NCBI GenBank assembly: GCA_945607605.1
Contig: CALYZE010000011.1
Coordinates: 1-50,283 of the forward strand
Direction of reading: 5' to 3'
DNA: 50,283 nucleotides
From: an uncultured Bacteroides sp.
GTDB taxonomy: Bacteria > Bacteroidota > Bacteroidia > Bacteroidales > Bacteroidaceae
The translations under genes were made by a program, and so were the position numbers. Below are positions 1-7,254 of this stretch, in pieces (within the stretch, counting starts at the first letter, position 1; each line of letters starts with the position of its first letter). A model generated the notes under the pieces. The model did no database searches and was not told where the DNA came from. It saw nothing but the letters and a program-made list of their open reading frames with translations.

Positions 1-201
1 TTACTTAATGCTTGCGAAAAGTATATGCTCACCCGGGAAACTGCTGAAACGATTGTTTCAGAGGTCGCTGTCGTTGTGCAAAGCTGGCAAAAATTAGCAA
101 TACGTTTGGGCATTTCTAAAAGAGAGATGGATATGTTTGCCGGAGTATTGGATGAACGCTTTAAGGTGAGTATCTTTACCGTTCCCCCAACAGCGTCTTA
201 A
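1..201 (+). CDS. HipA-like kinase, C-terminal fragment (5' end outside window)
   Basis: An open frame enters from the left edge and stops at the TAA ending at 201, giving 66 residues. The stretch around LTRETAETIVSEVA, a Trp in VQSWQKLA, then LGISKREMDMF resembles the helical C-terminal end of HipA-type Ser/Thr kinases, the toxin half of HipBA modules. No kinase motif is visible because the catalytic part lies outside the window, so the assignment rests on this short tail. The last 26 bases overlap the 3' end of the convergent lipB gene. It could be another helical-bundle protein, but HipA is the best fit. Confidence 0.6.
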   Translation, partial: LLNACEKYMLTRETAETIVSEVAVVVQSWQKLAIRLGISKREMDMFAGVLDERFKVSIFTVPPTAS

Positions 202-841
202 TCTCCTCGCAGAGCCGTTCCTTCACCTCTTCCATCTCCACTTCGCGCCCCAATTCTTTTTGTAGCGAAGTGACTCCCTTGTCGATGAATCCGCAAGGAT
301 GAATATAACTGAAATAGCGCAAATCTGTATTGACATTCAGCGCCAGTCCGTGCATGGTGACGTAATGACTGCTACGCACGCCCATGGCACAAATTTTACG
401 GGCACGGGGAGTATCTCCTTCAAGCCATACGCCGGTAGCTTTCGCCAAACGTCCGGCCGCAATGCCGTAGGAGGCACAAACCCGGATTACGGCCTCTTCG
501 AGCAGACGCACATACTCCTTCAGTCCCAAAGAAAACTCTTCGAGGTTGAGAATGGGATAACTCACGAGCTGTCCCGGACCGTGATAGGTGATGTCTCCTC
601 CCCGATCAATGTGGTAAAGCGTTGCTCCGATCTTCTGAAGCTGTTCGTCACTCAGCAACATGTTGCCTTCTTTTCCACTTCGTCCTAAGGTGTAGACAGG
701 GGGATGTTCGCAAAGCACAATATGATTGACATACTCCGCTCCGGTTTGTTTGGCGAGCACAATGGCATCAAACCATTCCGTCTGCCGGGTCCATGCCTCG
801 GCATAGGATATTTTCTTCCAATCTGATATTTCTAATTTCAT
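176..841 (-). CDS. lipB: Octanoyltransferase LipB
   Basis: Lipoyl(octanoyl) transferase, which moves the octanoyl group from octanoyl-ACP to lipoyl domains of enzymes such as GcvH and 2-oxoacid dehydrogenases in the cytoplasm. At 221 residues it is of normal family length. Visible family motifs are HPPVYTLGRSG near residues 46-56, RGGDITYHGPGQL near 80-92, the catalytic Lys149 in ARKICAMGV and the catalytic Cys183 in HPCGF. The start ATG at 841 is only a few bases after a TATATTTG box (847-854, minus strand), so the leader is very short. It is divergent from the AraC-type gene and overlaps the hipA-like gene tail to tail by 26 bases. The glycine cleavage P-protein gene gcvP, whose partner GcvH needs lipoate, lies about 6.4 kb away. 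Confidence 0.95.
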   Translation of the reverse strand: MKLEISDWKKISYAEAWTRQTEWFDAIVLAKQTGAEYVNHIVLCEHPPVYTLGRSGKEGNMLLSDEQLQKIGATLYHIDRGGDITYHGPGQLVSYPILNLEEFSLGLKEYVRLLEEAVIRVCASYGIAAGRLAKATGVWLEGDTPRARKICAMGVRSSHYVTMHGLALNVNTDLRYFSYIHPCGFIDKGVTSLQKELGREVEMEEVKERLCEEIKTLLGER

Positions 842-846
842 GAGAG

Positions 847-854
847 CAAATATA
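847..854 (-). promoter_or_regulatory. Bacteroides -7 promoter box for lipB
   Basis: Reads TATATTTG on the minus strand, a perfect match to the Bacteroidetes primary sigma factor -7 consensus TAnnTTTG. It ends six bases upstream of the lipB ATG, implying an almost leaderless transcript. Confidence 0.55.
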
Positions 855-874
855 GTGTTTTTCCGAAAAAAAAG

Positions 875-882
875 TACCTTTG
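875..882 (+). promoter_or_regulatory. Bacteroides -7 promoter box for the AraC-type gene
   Basis: Reads TACCTTTG, matching TAnnTTTG. It lies downstream of the first possible ATG (840), which therefore cannot be the start if this box is used. The next in-frame ATGs are 894 and 906. Confidence 0.55.
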
Positions 883-893
883 TAAAAATCTTA

Positions 894-1739
894 ATGAATG
901 AACCTATGAATTTTCCTCAAGTTGACTTGCCAATAGATATGATTGCCTGGACGGAAGTGACCGAAGATGTCTTGAATATCTATAAGCAATCGTGTCGTTT
1001 GAAAGCTTGTATCTTCGCACTCTGTCTGGAAGGTTCCATCACGGTATCGATCAATCTGATGAAAACAGAAATCAAGCAAGGCGATTTCATCACTCTGCTG
1101 CCGGGCACCATTATCCAGTTTAACGAACAAAAGGAAAAGGTGTGTCTAGGGTTTGTAGGGTTCTCTTCACATTGTGTGAACGGCGTGAACGTCATTCAGT
1201 CCACGCTGGCTTCTTTCTCTACCATTCTGGGAAATCCGGTGATACCACTCCCTCCTATCATTGTTTCGTACTTTAAGGACTACTTTTCTTTGTGGGCACG
1301 AATCACAACAGGGCCGTATCCACTCGACACCCGGATGGCGCAAAGCACACTCAACATGTTGCTCTATGGAGTAGATAATCTTTACAATACCCAATCGCTG
1401 CCACAAAAAAAGCTCAAAAGCCGGAAAGAGGAGATTTGTCGCGAACTGATTCAGCTTGTCATTGAGAATTATGTTCAAGAGAAGCGTGCACAGTTTTATG
1501 CAGATCGGTTGGGCATTTCGCTGCAACACCTCAGCACTACCGTAAAGCAAGTAACCGGGAAGAATGTGCTCGACATCATTGCCAATGTAGTGATGGTGGA
1601 TGTAAAGGCCAAATTGAAATCTTCCAATATGACCATTCAAGAAATTGCGTATTCGCTGAACTTTCCCAGTCCTTCTTTCTTTGGAAAATACTTCAAGAGA
1701 CACATGGGAATGAGTCCGCTGGAATACAGAAACAGTTAA
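894..1739 (+). CDS. AraC-family transcriptional regulator
   Basis: A 281-residue protein with an N-terminal cupin-like sensor half (about residues 20-110, including GDFITLLPGTIIQF) and a C-terminal pair of helix-turn-helix motifs typical of AraC/XylS. The second HTH region contains MTIQEIAYSLNFPSPSFFGKYF followed by the family signature MGMSPLEYR. The frame is open back to an ATG at 840, but a TACCTTTG promoter box lies between the two, so 894 (or 906) is the likelier start. The stop codon overlaps that of the convergent HMA-domain gene within a shared TTAA. Ligand and targets are unknown; the adjacent metal-handling genes are possible but unproven targets. Confidence 0.88.
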   Translation: MNEPMNFPQVDLPIDMIAWTEVTEDVLNIYKQSCRLKACIFALCLEGSITVSINLMKTEIKQGDFITLLPGTIIQFNEQKEKVCLGFVGFSSHCVNGVNVIQSTLASFSTILGNPVIPLPPIIVSYFKDYFSLWARITTGPYPLDTRMAQSTLNMLLYGVDNLYNTQSLPQKKLKSRKEEICRELIQLVIENYVQEKRAQFYADRLGISLQHLSTTVKQVTGKNVLDIIANVVMVDVKAKLKSSNMTIQEIAYSLNFPSPSFFGKYFKRHMGMSPLEYRNS

Positions 1740-2083
1740 GGAGCTTTCTTCACGACCTGAGCTTCATAATGAAACTTCCTGAAGCCTTCTTTCAACTTTT
1801 CGATGTTGGTTTTCTCAGCATCATACGTGATCGTCACCGTTTTGGTTTTCAAATCGGTTTGGTAGGACTTGAGTCCTTTCTCAAAACGAATGTTGTTGCT
1901 GATCTTCTTCACGCAGTTCTCGCACTCCATCTGTTCGACTTTGAACACGACGGTACGAAGATCCTTTCCCAAAACCGGAGTGGCAGTTAGCAACAAAGCA
2001 AGCAGGGCAATCCAGAGCCCCTTACCTCCTCTCCCTATGAAGGGAGAGGAATTGGCTGTTTTAAAAAAATGAGTTGTTTTCAT
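1736..2083 (-). CDS. Exported heavy-metal-associated (HMA) domain protein
   Basis: Small periplasmic metal-binding protein. After a hydrophobic signal segment (GLWIALLALLLTATPVLG) comes one HMA/CopZ-like domain with the metal-binding motif QMECENCVKKI. HMA domains bind Cu+ or similar soft metals through the CxxC pair. The frame can be extended to an ATG at 2119, but the extra residues are a near-repeat of the start (two copies of KTTH), so 2083 or an upstream ATG are both possible. The signal region carries a perfect 10-bp palindrome at 2027-2050 that is translated as SSPFIGRGGKG. It is last in a minus-strand cluster after a TonB receptor and a Cys-rich protein, suggesting a shared role in metal capture. 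Confidence 0.8.
   Translation of the reverse strand: MKTTHFFKTANSSPFIGRGGKGLWIALLALLLTATPVLGKDLRTVVFKVEQMECENCVKKISNNIRFEKGLKSYQTDLKTKTVTITYDAEKTNIEKLKEGFRKFHYEAQVVKKAP
2027..2050. repeat. REP-like palindrome inside the HMA gene
   Basis: A perfect inverted repeat with two 10-base arms (2027-2036 and 2041-2050) separated by ATGA. The arm sequence TCCTCTCCCT resembles the C/T-rich stem-loops found dispersed between genes in Bacteroidetes genomes. Here it lies in frame within the N-terminal signal region of the HMA-domain gene. Confidence 0.65.
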
Positions 2084-2132
2084 TGAGTGAGTTGTTTTTA
2101 CTGAATAAACGGTTTTCATTTGATTTTAGTTT

Positions 2133-4352
2133 TTAAAGATTAAACCTCATTCCTACATATCCCTTGGCTCCATGCATCGGGCCCCAAACCATCGTTGCAT
2201 CAAAGTGGTTGCCCCACGGATGGGAAGCATCGATGATGGGATTCTTCTGCTTGAAGTTGGTGAGGTTCTCGCCTCCTACATAAATAGACCAATGGCGGAA
2301 GTAGCGGGTGACCTGTGCACTCAGTTGTTCGAAGCCGCCGTAGCGTTTCTCCCACGACCAGTCGCCGTTTTCCAATTGATAAGGATCGGGCATCCGACCG
2401 CCTCCATTCAGTTGGATAGTCGCATCAAACTGCCACAAGCCCAGAGGGGTTTGGTAAGAAGCAGTCAGCAAACCTTTGTATTTACTGGTCAACGGTTTCT
2501 CACGAAGCATTCCGTCGTAGGTCGTTTTGACATCGGTCCAGCGATAGGCTGCCGTCAACGTGAAACCGGTGAAGAACGGATAGCTGGCTTCTACCTGAAC
2601 AACTTGTGAATAGGATCGCCCGTCGAGGTTATAGAACTTGACGGCATGCGGATCACTATCCATATCGGTCACCACCTGCTTGCGAAAATCGGTATAGAAA
2701 TACTCGGCATTCAGGTTCAGAGTCTTGCCAAATACCGGAAGATAAGTAGAGGTACTGAAACCGTAGTTCCACGCTTCATCCTGATTCAGACGGTCAACGA
2801 TGTCTATTCGGCGACTGCTTGCCAACAGGTAGTTGTTCTCTGCCAACACCTGATTGGTGCGGTATCCTTTTCCGGCAGAGAGACGGAAGTGGATGTATTC
2901 GTTAGGGTTGTACTTCAGATGAAAACGAGGAGTGACGAAGGAACCGTACGTGCTGCTATGATCCCCCCGAAGACCACCCATCAGAATCACCTTATCTTCC
3001 CAATTGTAAGTGTATTGCACATACACACCGGGCACGGCTTCTTTCACAAACTTCTTCACCGGCAGTTGTTCGGCATCATTATTCAGTCGGTATTGCTGAT
3101 CGTAGGAGTCGTAATTGAAACTGAGTCCCGTGGAAAGACTGTGCTGCTTGCTCCATTCAGTTTCGAACAACAAGGAAGCGTAGGCATTCTGCTGATCTAC
3201 CTCATAGAGCTTGCGTCCATACGTGGCATCTTGTTGGTGCAAAGAACCGGAAAGAATCAAGGCCAGATTCGTATTCTTCTCTTTGTTGAAGATGTAAGCA
3301 TTTTTGGTGAAGGCCTCGTAACGATCGGTCTCAATGCCTATCTTGTAAGGATGATCCAGATGCATACTGCCGTGGCTCACCTGACCACTGTTCCGTCTTT
3401 CGGACAATGCCTTGATGCCTGCCTGAAACACATAACGGTCACCCATATACGCCCAACGGTTCCAGAGGTTGTATTGTTCCACCCGGGGAATATCGGCAAA
3501 GCCATCGTCATTGCTGTCGTGTGCTTTGGTTTCATTTTCGTAATGCGCCAAAAGGGAGGTACTCCAGCGTTTGGAAAGCTTCACGGTGGCATCGGCATTG
3601 GCTTCATAACGGTTGGTGGTGCTGGCAAAGAAGTTGGCCGACAGACGGTCGGCTTCGGGAAGCTGAGGTTTCTTAAACTCCACATTGATTTGCCCCGTAA
3701 TGGCTTCGTAGCCATTCTTTACAGACGAGCTCCCCTTGCTCACTTGTATGCTTTGCATCCACGGTCCGGGTACATACCCCAAGCCGTAGGGAGCCGCAGC
3801 GCCGCGATAATTGGGAATATTTTCCGTCATCATCTGTACATAAGTGCCCGAAAGCCCCAACAGTTTGATTTGTTTGGCACCCGTAGCCGCATCCGAATAG
3901 GTGACATCCACCGACGGATTGGTAGTGAAACTCTCACCGAGGTTGCAGCAGGCGGCACGACTCAGTTCGGCACTGCTGATCATGTCTTCATTGAGCACAC
4001 TGTTGCGCAGTTTCATGGTACCGAGCTTGCGGCTCACCACGTTCACTTCGCTCAGTTCCACTCCTTCCCGAAGGGTGAGTTCGAGTGTTTCATCGGACTT
4101 CTCCACATGAACGGTATCATTTTCAAAGCCTATGAAGCTGACTACCAACATGTGTTTGTTGCGCGGTTTCGACAAGGTGAAGCTGCCGTCGGCAGAAGTG
4201 GTAGTGCCTTGCGTGGTGCCTTGCCAGAAGAGGTTGGCACCTGCCACAGGCTCACCCAGAGAGTCTTGAACGGTTCCCCGTACTTGCGCCTGCAAGCCAA
4301 GGAAGGGAAAGGATAGAAATCCTATCAGAATAAGGATATGTTTACTTCTCAT
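2133..4352 (-). CDS. TonB-dependent receptor, putative metal uptake
   Basis: Outer-membrane receptor of 739 residues that uses the TonB/ExbBD energy system for ligand import. Order: signal peptide (1-22), CarboxypepD_reg-like domain (about 23-98), plug domain (about 105-225, with SVDVTYSDAATGAKQIKLLGL and VKNGYEAITGQINVEF), then a beta-barrel ending in the typical terminal aromatic/hydrophobic strand GMRFNL. A vicinal Cys135-Cys136 pair sits at the start of the plug, unusual for an outer-membrane protein. No SusD partner is present, arguing against glycan import. Flanking genes encode an HMA-domain protein and a Cys-rich protein, so copper or another soft metal is a reasonable but unproven substrate. 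Confidence 0.88.
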   Translation of the reverse strand: MRSKHILILIGFLSFPFLGLQAQVRGTVQDSLGEPVAGANLFWQGTTQGTTTSADGSFTLSKPRNKHMLVVSFIGFENDTVHVEKSDETLELTLREGVELSEVNVVSRKLGTMKLRNSVLNEDMISSAELSRAACCNLGESFTTNPSVDVTYSDAATGAKQIKLLGLSGTYVQMMTENIPNYRGAAAPYGLGYVPGPWMQSIQVSKGSSSVKNGYEAITGQINVEFKKPQLPEADRLSANFFASTTNRYEANADATVKLSKRWSTSLLAHYENETKAHDSNDDGFADIPRVEQYNLWNRWAYMGDRYVFQAGIKALSERRNSGQVSHGSMHLDHPYKIGIETDRYEAFTKNAYIFNKEKNTNLALILSGSLHQQDATYGRKLYEVDQQNAYASLLFETEWSKQHSLSTGLSFNYDSYDQQYRLNNDAEQLPVKKFVKEAVPGVYVQYTYNWEDKVILMGGLRGDHSSTYGSFVTPRFHLKYNPNEYIHFRLSAGKGYRTNQVLAENNYLLASSRRIDIVDRLNQDEAWNYGFSTSTYLPVFGKTLNLNAEYFYTDFRKQVVTDMDSDPHAVKFYNLDGRSYSQVVQVEASYPFFTGFTLTAAYRWTDVKTTYDGMLREKPLTSKYKGLLTASYQTPLGLWQFDATIQLNGGGRMPDPYQLENGDWSWEKRYGGFEQLSAQVTRYFRHWSIYVGGENLTNFKQKNPIIDASHPWGNHFDATMVWGPMHGAKGYVGMRFNL

Positions 4353-4447
4353 TTTTTCAGTTTGTTGGTTTAAATCCTAAGAATGAAGAATAGGGATGCA
4401 CTCTGAATGAGCACTTACGTGCATTCACAGGTACATAGTCCAAAGAG

Positions 4448-4467
4448 ATAAACTCGTAAGAGTTTAT
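4448..4467. other. Short hairpin after the Cys-rich protein gene
   Basis: An 8-bp inverted repeat (4448-4455 and 4460-4467) with a four-base loop GTAA lies just downstream of the minus-strand stop at 4479, in the 126-bp gap before the TonB receptor gene. It lacks a clear U-tract, so it may be an mRNA processing or stabilising hairpin rather than a terminator. Confidence 0.35.
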
Positions 4468-4478
4468 AGACTTCTTTC

Positions 4479-4877
4479 CTAAATGAGAAGGATGGAATAG
4501 AGTGCCAAGTAGTGCCGCGAACTGACAAAAAGGGGCGGTGCTGACGAGGGAACAATCTTCTCGTCAAAGTAGGCCAGCAACGAGCTGCATAGTTGTGGAA
4601 GTTCGGCACAAACCAAGGTAACTCCGGGAGTGACAGACACTCCGTCGGGGGCATACTTCACCAGATCTACTTTGTAATGAACGGTAGTACATCCGGTATC
4701 CTGACAGCTGTGTTTCGAGGCGTCCTGAGTGTCTTGACAGTGGGCGCAACCGGTGGTGCAGCAACTTTGTTCCGTTGCGCATCCGGCACAGCAATAATGG
4801 GCAATAGAAACTCCTGCCCCACTTACTATAATAAGTAGAGAAAAAAGAATGGGCAGTATCAAACGGAGTTTCTTCAT
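4479..4877 (-). CDS. Cys-rich exported protein, HYC_CC_PP family-like
   Basis: A 132-residue protein with an N-terminal hydrophobic signal or anchor (about residues 5-25) followed at once by the HYCC motif (28-30). It is very Cys-rich between residues 29 and 63 (Cys29, 30, 33, 39, 40, 44, 47, 58, 63), with two further Cys at 90 and 97 and a PP pair in SSAPPLF near 113-117. This order (HYC, CC, PP) matches a small Bacteroidetes family named HYC_CC_PP, known by sequence only. The clustered Cys/His residues suggest soft-metal binding outside the cytoplasm. It is first in the cluster with the TonB receptor and HMA protein, and has its own TATCTTTG box eight bases upstream of the ATG. Confidence 0.72.
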   Translation of the reverse strand: MKKLRLILPILFSLLIIVSGAGVSIAHYCCAGCATEQSCCTTGCAHCQDTQDASKHSCQDTGCTTVHYKVDLVKYAPDGVSVTPGVTLVCAELPQLCSSLLAYFDEKIVPSSAPPLFVSSRHYLALYSILLI

Positions 4878-4885
4878 ACGTGGGG

Positions 4886-4893
4886 CAAAGATA
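4886..4893 (-). promoter_or_regulatory. -7 promoter box for the metal-handling cluster
   Basis: Reads TATCTTTG on the minus strand, matching TAnnTTTG. It is eight bases upstream of the ATG at 4877, giving a very short leader. Confidence 0.55.
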
Positions 4894-4958
4894 GAGAGTT
4901 TTAACCGTCGTCTGAATTAATTTTTCTTTTTTTATGTGTGGAGTTCGTTAATAAGTTC

Positions 4959-4966
4959 TATATTTG
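4959..4966 (+). promoter_or_regulatory. -7 promoter box for the DUF3298-rsmG-MBL-gcvP cluster
   Basis: Reads TATATTTG, a perfect TAnnTTTG match, 48 bases upstream of the lipoprotein ATG at 5015. Confidence 0.55.
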
Positions 4967-5014
4967 TCGTTAAAGATTTTCGAATAAAATGTTGTTTTAT
5001 AAACAAAACTCAAT

Positions 5015-5869
5015 ATGAAAAAACAAACTGTCAGCCTACTTGTCCTTCTGCTTGCGACAAGCGGCTTTTTCTTTTCTTGTGATAACATCATGAATAAGGG
5101 CACCGGTGCGTTGAAGTTCGACAGCCTGCAAGTAAACGAAACGGCCCACCTCTTCGGAGATACGGCTAGACCGGCCTGCAACCTGACTCTCAACTTTACC
5201 TATGCTACCCAATCGACCGACGCTAAACTGAAAGATAGCCTGAACACCTTCTTCCTCTCTGCCTGCTTTGGCGAGAAATTCCTAACGTTATCACCCGAAG
5301 AGGCGGTGAAGACCTATGCCGAAAAGTATGTGAGTGATTATCGCAAGGATCTGGAACCCATGCTCCTCGAAGACGAGAAGAACAAGGAGGAAAGTGCCAG
5401 CATCGGAGCTTGGTATTCCTATTTTAAAGGGATTGAAAGTAAAGTACAGTTGTACAAGAAACATCTGTTGGTTTACCGCATTGACTACAATGAATATACG
5501 GGCGGTGCACACGGCATCTATCTGTCTACTTTCCTCAATATGGACCTGCGCCGACTGAGCCCGGTTCGTCTGGACGACTTGTTTGTGAATGATTACAAGG
5601 AACCGCTGACCGACTTGCTGTGGAATCAATTGATGGCTGACAACAACGTAGCCACCCGCCAGGAACTGGAAGATTTGGGTTACGGATCGACCGGCGAATT
5701 GGAACCGACCGAGAATTTTTACCTCACCCCAGAGGGCATCACTTTCTACTATAATGTATATGAAATGACTCCCTATGTAATGGGACCCACAGAGATTGCT
5801 ATGCCCTATGAAGCCGTACAACACCTACTGAGTGATGTCAACGGTATCCTTAGTTCAGTAAAAGAATAA
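5015..5869 (+). CDS. DUF3298/DUF4163-type lipoprotein
   Basis: A 284-residue predicted lipoprotein: the N-terminus has a hydrophobic stretch ending in FFFSC, a lipobox-like site with Cys near residue 22. The rest resembles the RsiV/PdaC-like fold of DUF4163 plus DUF3298, including YTGGAHGIYLSTFLNMDL and a C-terminal stretch with YNVYEMTPYVMGPTEIAMPYEAV. Related domains occur in anti-sigma factor RsiV (lysozyme binding) and in a peptidoglycan deacetylase; no specific function can be assigned here. It starts a plus-strand cluster, with rsmG 21 bases downstream. Confidence 0.8.
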   Translation: MKKQTVSLLVLLLATSGFFFSCDNIMNKGTGALKFDSLQVNETAHLFGDTARPACNLTLNFTYATQSTDAKLKDSLNTFFLSACFGEKFLTLSPEEAVKTYAEKYVSDYRKDLEPMLLEDEKNKEESASIGAWYSYFKGIESKVQLYKKHLLVYRIDYNEYTGGAHGIYLSTFLNMDLRRLSPVRLDDLFVNDYKEPLTDLLWNQLMADNNVATRQELEDLGYGSTGELEPTENFYLTPEGITFYYNVYEMTPYVMGPTEIAMPYEAVQHLLSDVNGILSSVKE

Positions 5870-5890
5870 AAAAACAGTTTTAAGTCGCTC

Positions 5891-6520
5891 ATGGAACTTA
5901 TCCTCAAGTACTTTCCGGACCTGACGGAGGAACAGAAAAGGCAGTTTGCTGCGCTGTATGCCCTCTATCTGGACTGGAACTCTAAAATCAATGTGATCTC
6001 ACGTAAAGACATCGAGAATCTTTACGAGCATCACGTTCTCCACTCGCTGGGGATTGCTAAAGTCATTCATTTCCGTCGGGGAACCCAAATTATGGACCTC
6101 GGCACCGGTGGTGGATTTCCAGGCATTCCGCTGGCTATTCTCTTTCCGGAAGTTCAATTTCATCTGATGGACAGCATCGGCAAGAAGATTAAGGTAGCTT
6201 CGGAAGTGGCCAACAGCATCGGGCTGAAGAATGTTACGTTCCGTCATGCCCGGGCGGAAGAAGAAAAACAGAAGTTTGACTTCGTGGTAAGCCGTGCCGT
6301 GATGCCCTTGGCCGACTTACTGAAAATCATCCGCAAAAACATCTCTTCTCACCCCCAAAATGCATTGCCCAATGGACTGATTTGTCTGAAGGGAGGCGAA
6401 CTGGAAAACGAGGCCCTGCCTTTCAAAAACCAGGTATCGATGTGGAACTTGAAGGAGTTCTTTGAGGAGGAGTTTTTTGAAACGAAAAAGGTGGTGTTTG
6501 CAGCAGTCAATGGAAAGTGA
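5891..6520 (+). CDS. rsmG: 16S rRNA (guanine-527-N7)-methyltransferase RsmG
   Basis: SAM-dependent enzyme that methylates G527 of 16S rRNA; loss of RsmG in other bacteria causes low-level streptomycin resistance. At 209 residues it is of normal length. Family hallmarks are LYLDWNSKINVISRKD near residues 19-34, the SAM-binding motif MDLGTGGGFPGIPLAILFP near 69-87, and FDFVVSRAV near 125-133. It is co-directional with the preceding lipoprotein gene (21-base gap) and the following hydrolase gene (65-base gap), so probably co-transcribed. Confidence 0.95.
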   Translation: MELILKYFPDLTEEQKRQFAALYALYLDWNSKINVISRKDIENLYEHHVLHSLGIAKVIHFRRGTQIMDLGTGGGFPGIPLAILFPEVQFHLMDSIGKKIKVASEVANSIGLKNVTFRHARAEEEKQKFDFVVSRAVMPLADLLKIIRKNISSHPQNALPNGLICLKGGELENEALPFKNQVSMWNLKEFFEEEFFETKKVVFAAVNGK

Positions 6521-6585
6521 ATAAGAATCAGTTGAGAGTGAGAACAAACTACTGAAAGTAATAAACTAAAAGTTGAAGACAAAAA

Positions 6586-7224
6586 ATGAAGATAAAGAGA
6601 TTTGGATTTAATATGTTCCCCGTAAACTGTTATGTGATTTGGGACGAGACGAATGAGGCAGTTGTGATTGACCCCGGGTGCTTCTACGAAGAGGAGAAGC
6701 AGACTTTGAAGAATTTTATCATCAGCAACAGACTGAATGTGAAGCATCTGCTAAATACCCATCTACATTTAGATCACATCTTCGGTAATCCTTTTATGTG
6801 GAAGGAATTTGGATTGAAAGCGCAAGCCAGTCAGGCAGATGAGTTCTGGATGGAGGAAGCGCCGAAGCAAAGCCGGATGTTCGGGTTTGAGTTGCAGGAA
6901 GAACCTGTACCCCTAGGCAACTATCTGCACGACGGTGACATCATCACTTTTGGAAACACCCAACTGGAAGCCATTCATGTGCCGGGACATTCACCGGGCA
7001 GTTTGGTTTTTTATTGTGCAGCCGACCACTGTATGTTTTCAGGGGACGTACTGTTTCAGGGAAGCATTGGACGTGCCGACTTATCCGGAGGCAACTTTGA
7101 CGAATTGATCGATCATATTTGCAGCCGCCTGTTTGTTTTGCCAAATGAAACGATAGTGTATCCGGGACACGGAGCTTCGACTACCATCGGCATTGAAAAG
7201 GTAGAGAATCCCTTCTTTAGATAG
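6586..7224 (+). CDS. MBL-fold metallo-hydrolase (glyoxalase II-like)
   Basis: A 212-residue cytoplasmic metallo-beta-lactamase-fold hydrolase. The metal-binding HxHxDH motif is seen as THLHLDH (about residues 59-65), followed by the downstream ligands in VPGHSPGSL, FSGDVLFQGSIGR and VYPGHG. The layout is that of YcbL/GloB-like thioesterases, which in the glyoxalase II branch hydrolyse S-D-lactoylglutathione. Bacteroides generally lacks glutathione, so another thioester is more likely; the substrate is unknown. It lies between rsmG and gcvP. Confidence 0.9.
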   Translation: MKIKRFGFNMFPVNCYVIWDETNEAVVIDPGCFYEEEKQTLKNFIISNRLNVKHLLNTHLHLDHIFGNPFMWKEFGLKAQASQADEFWMEEAPKQSRMFGFELQEEPVPLGNYLHDGDIITFGNTQLEAIHVPGHSPGSLVFYCAADHCMFSGDVLFQGSIGRADLSGGNFDELIDHICSRLFVLPNETIVYPGHGASTTIGIEKVENPFFR

Positions 7225-7254
7225 AAACTACAAACAAACTAATAATCATACATC

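Noticed and set aside
840-893. Upstream start of the AraC-type gene at 840.
   Set aside because: A perfect promoter box at 875-882 would lie inside the coding region, and the extra residues are not protein-like.
2646-4316. Plus-strand open frame of 556 codons opposite the TonB receptor gene.
   Set aside because: It is antisense to a well-supported receptor gene, and its sequence shows no recognisable domain.
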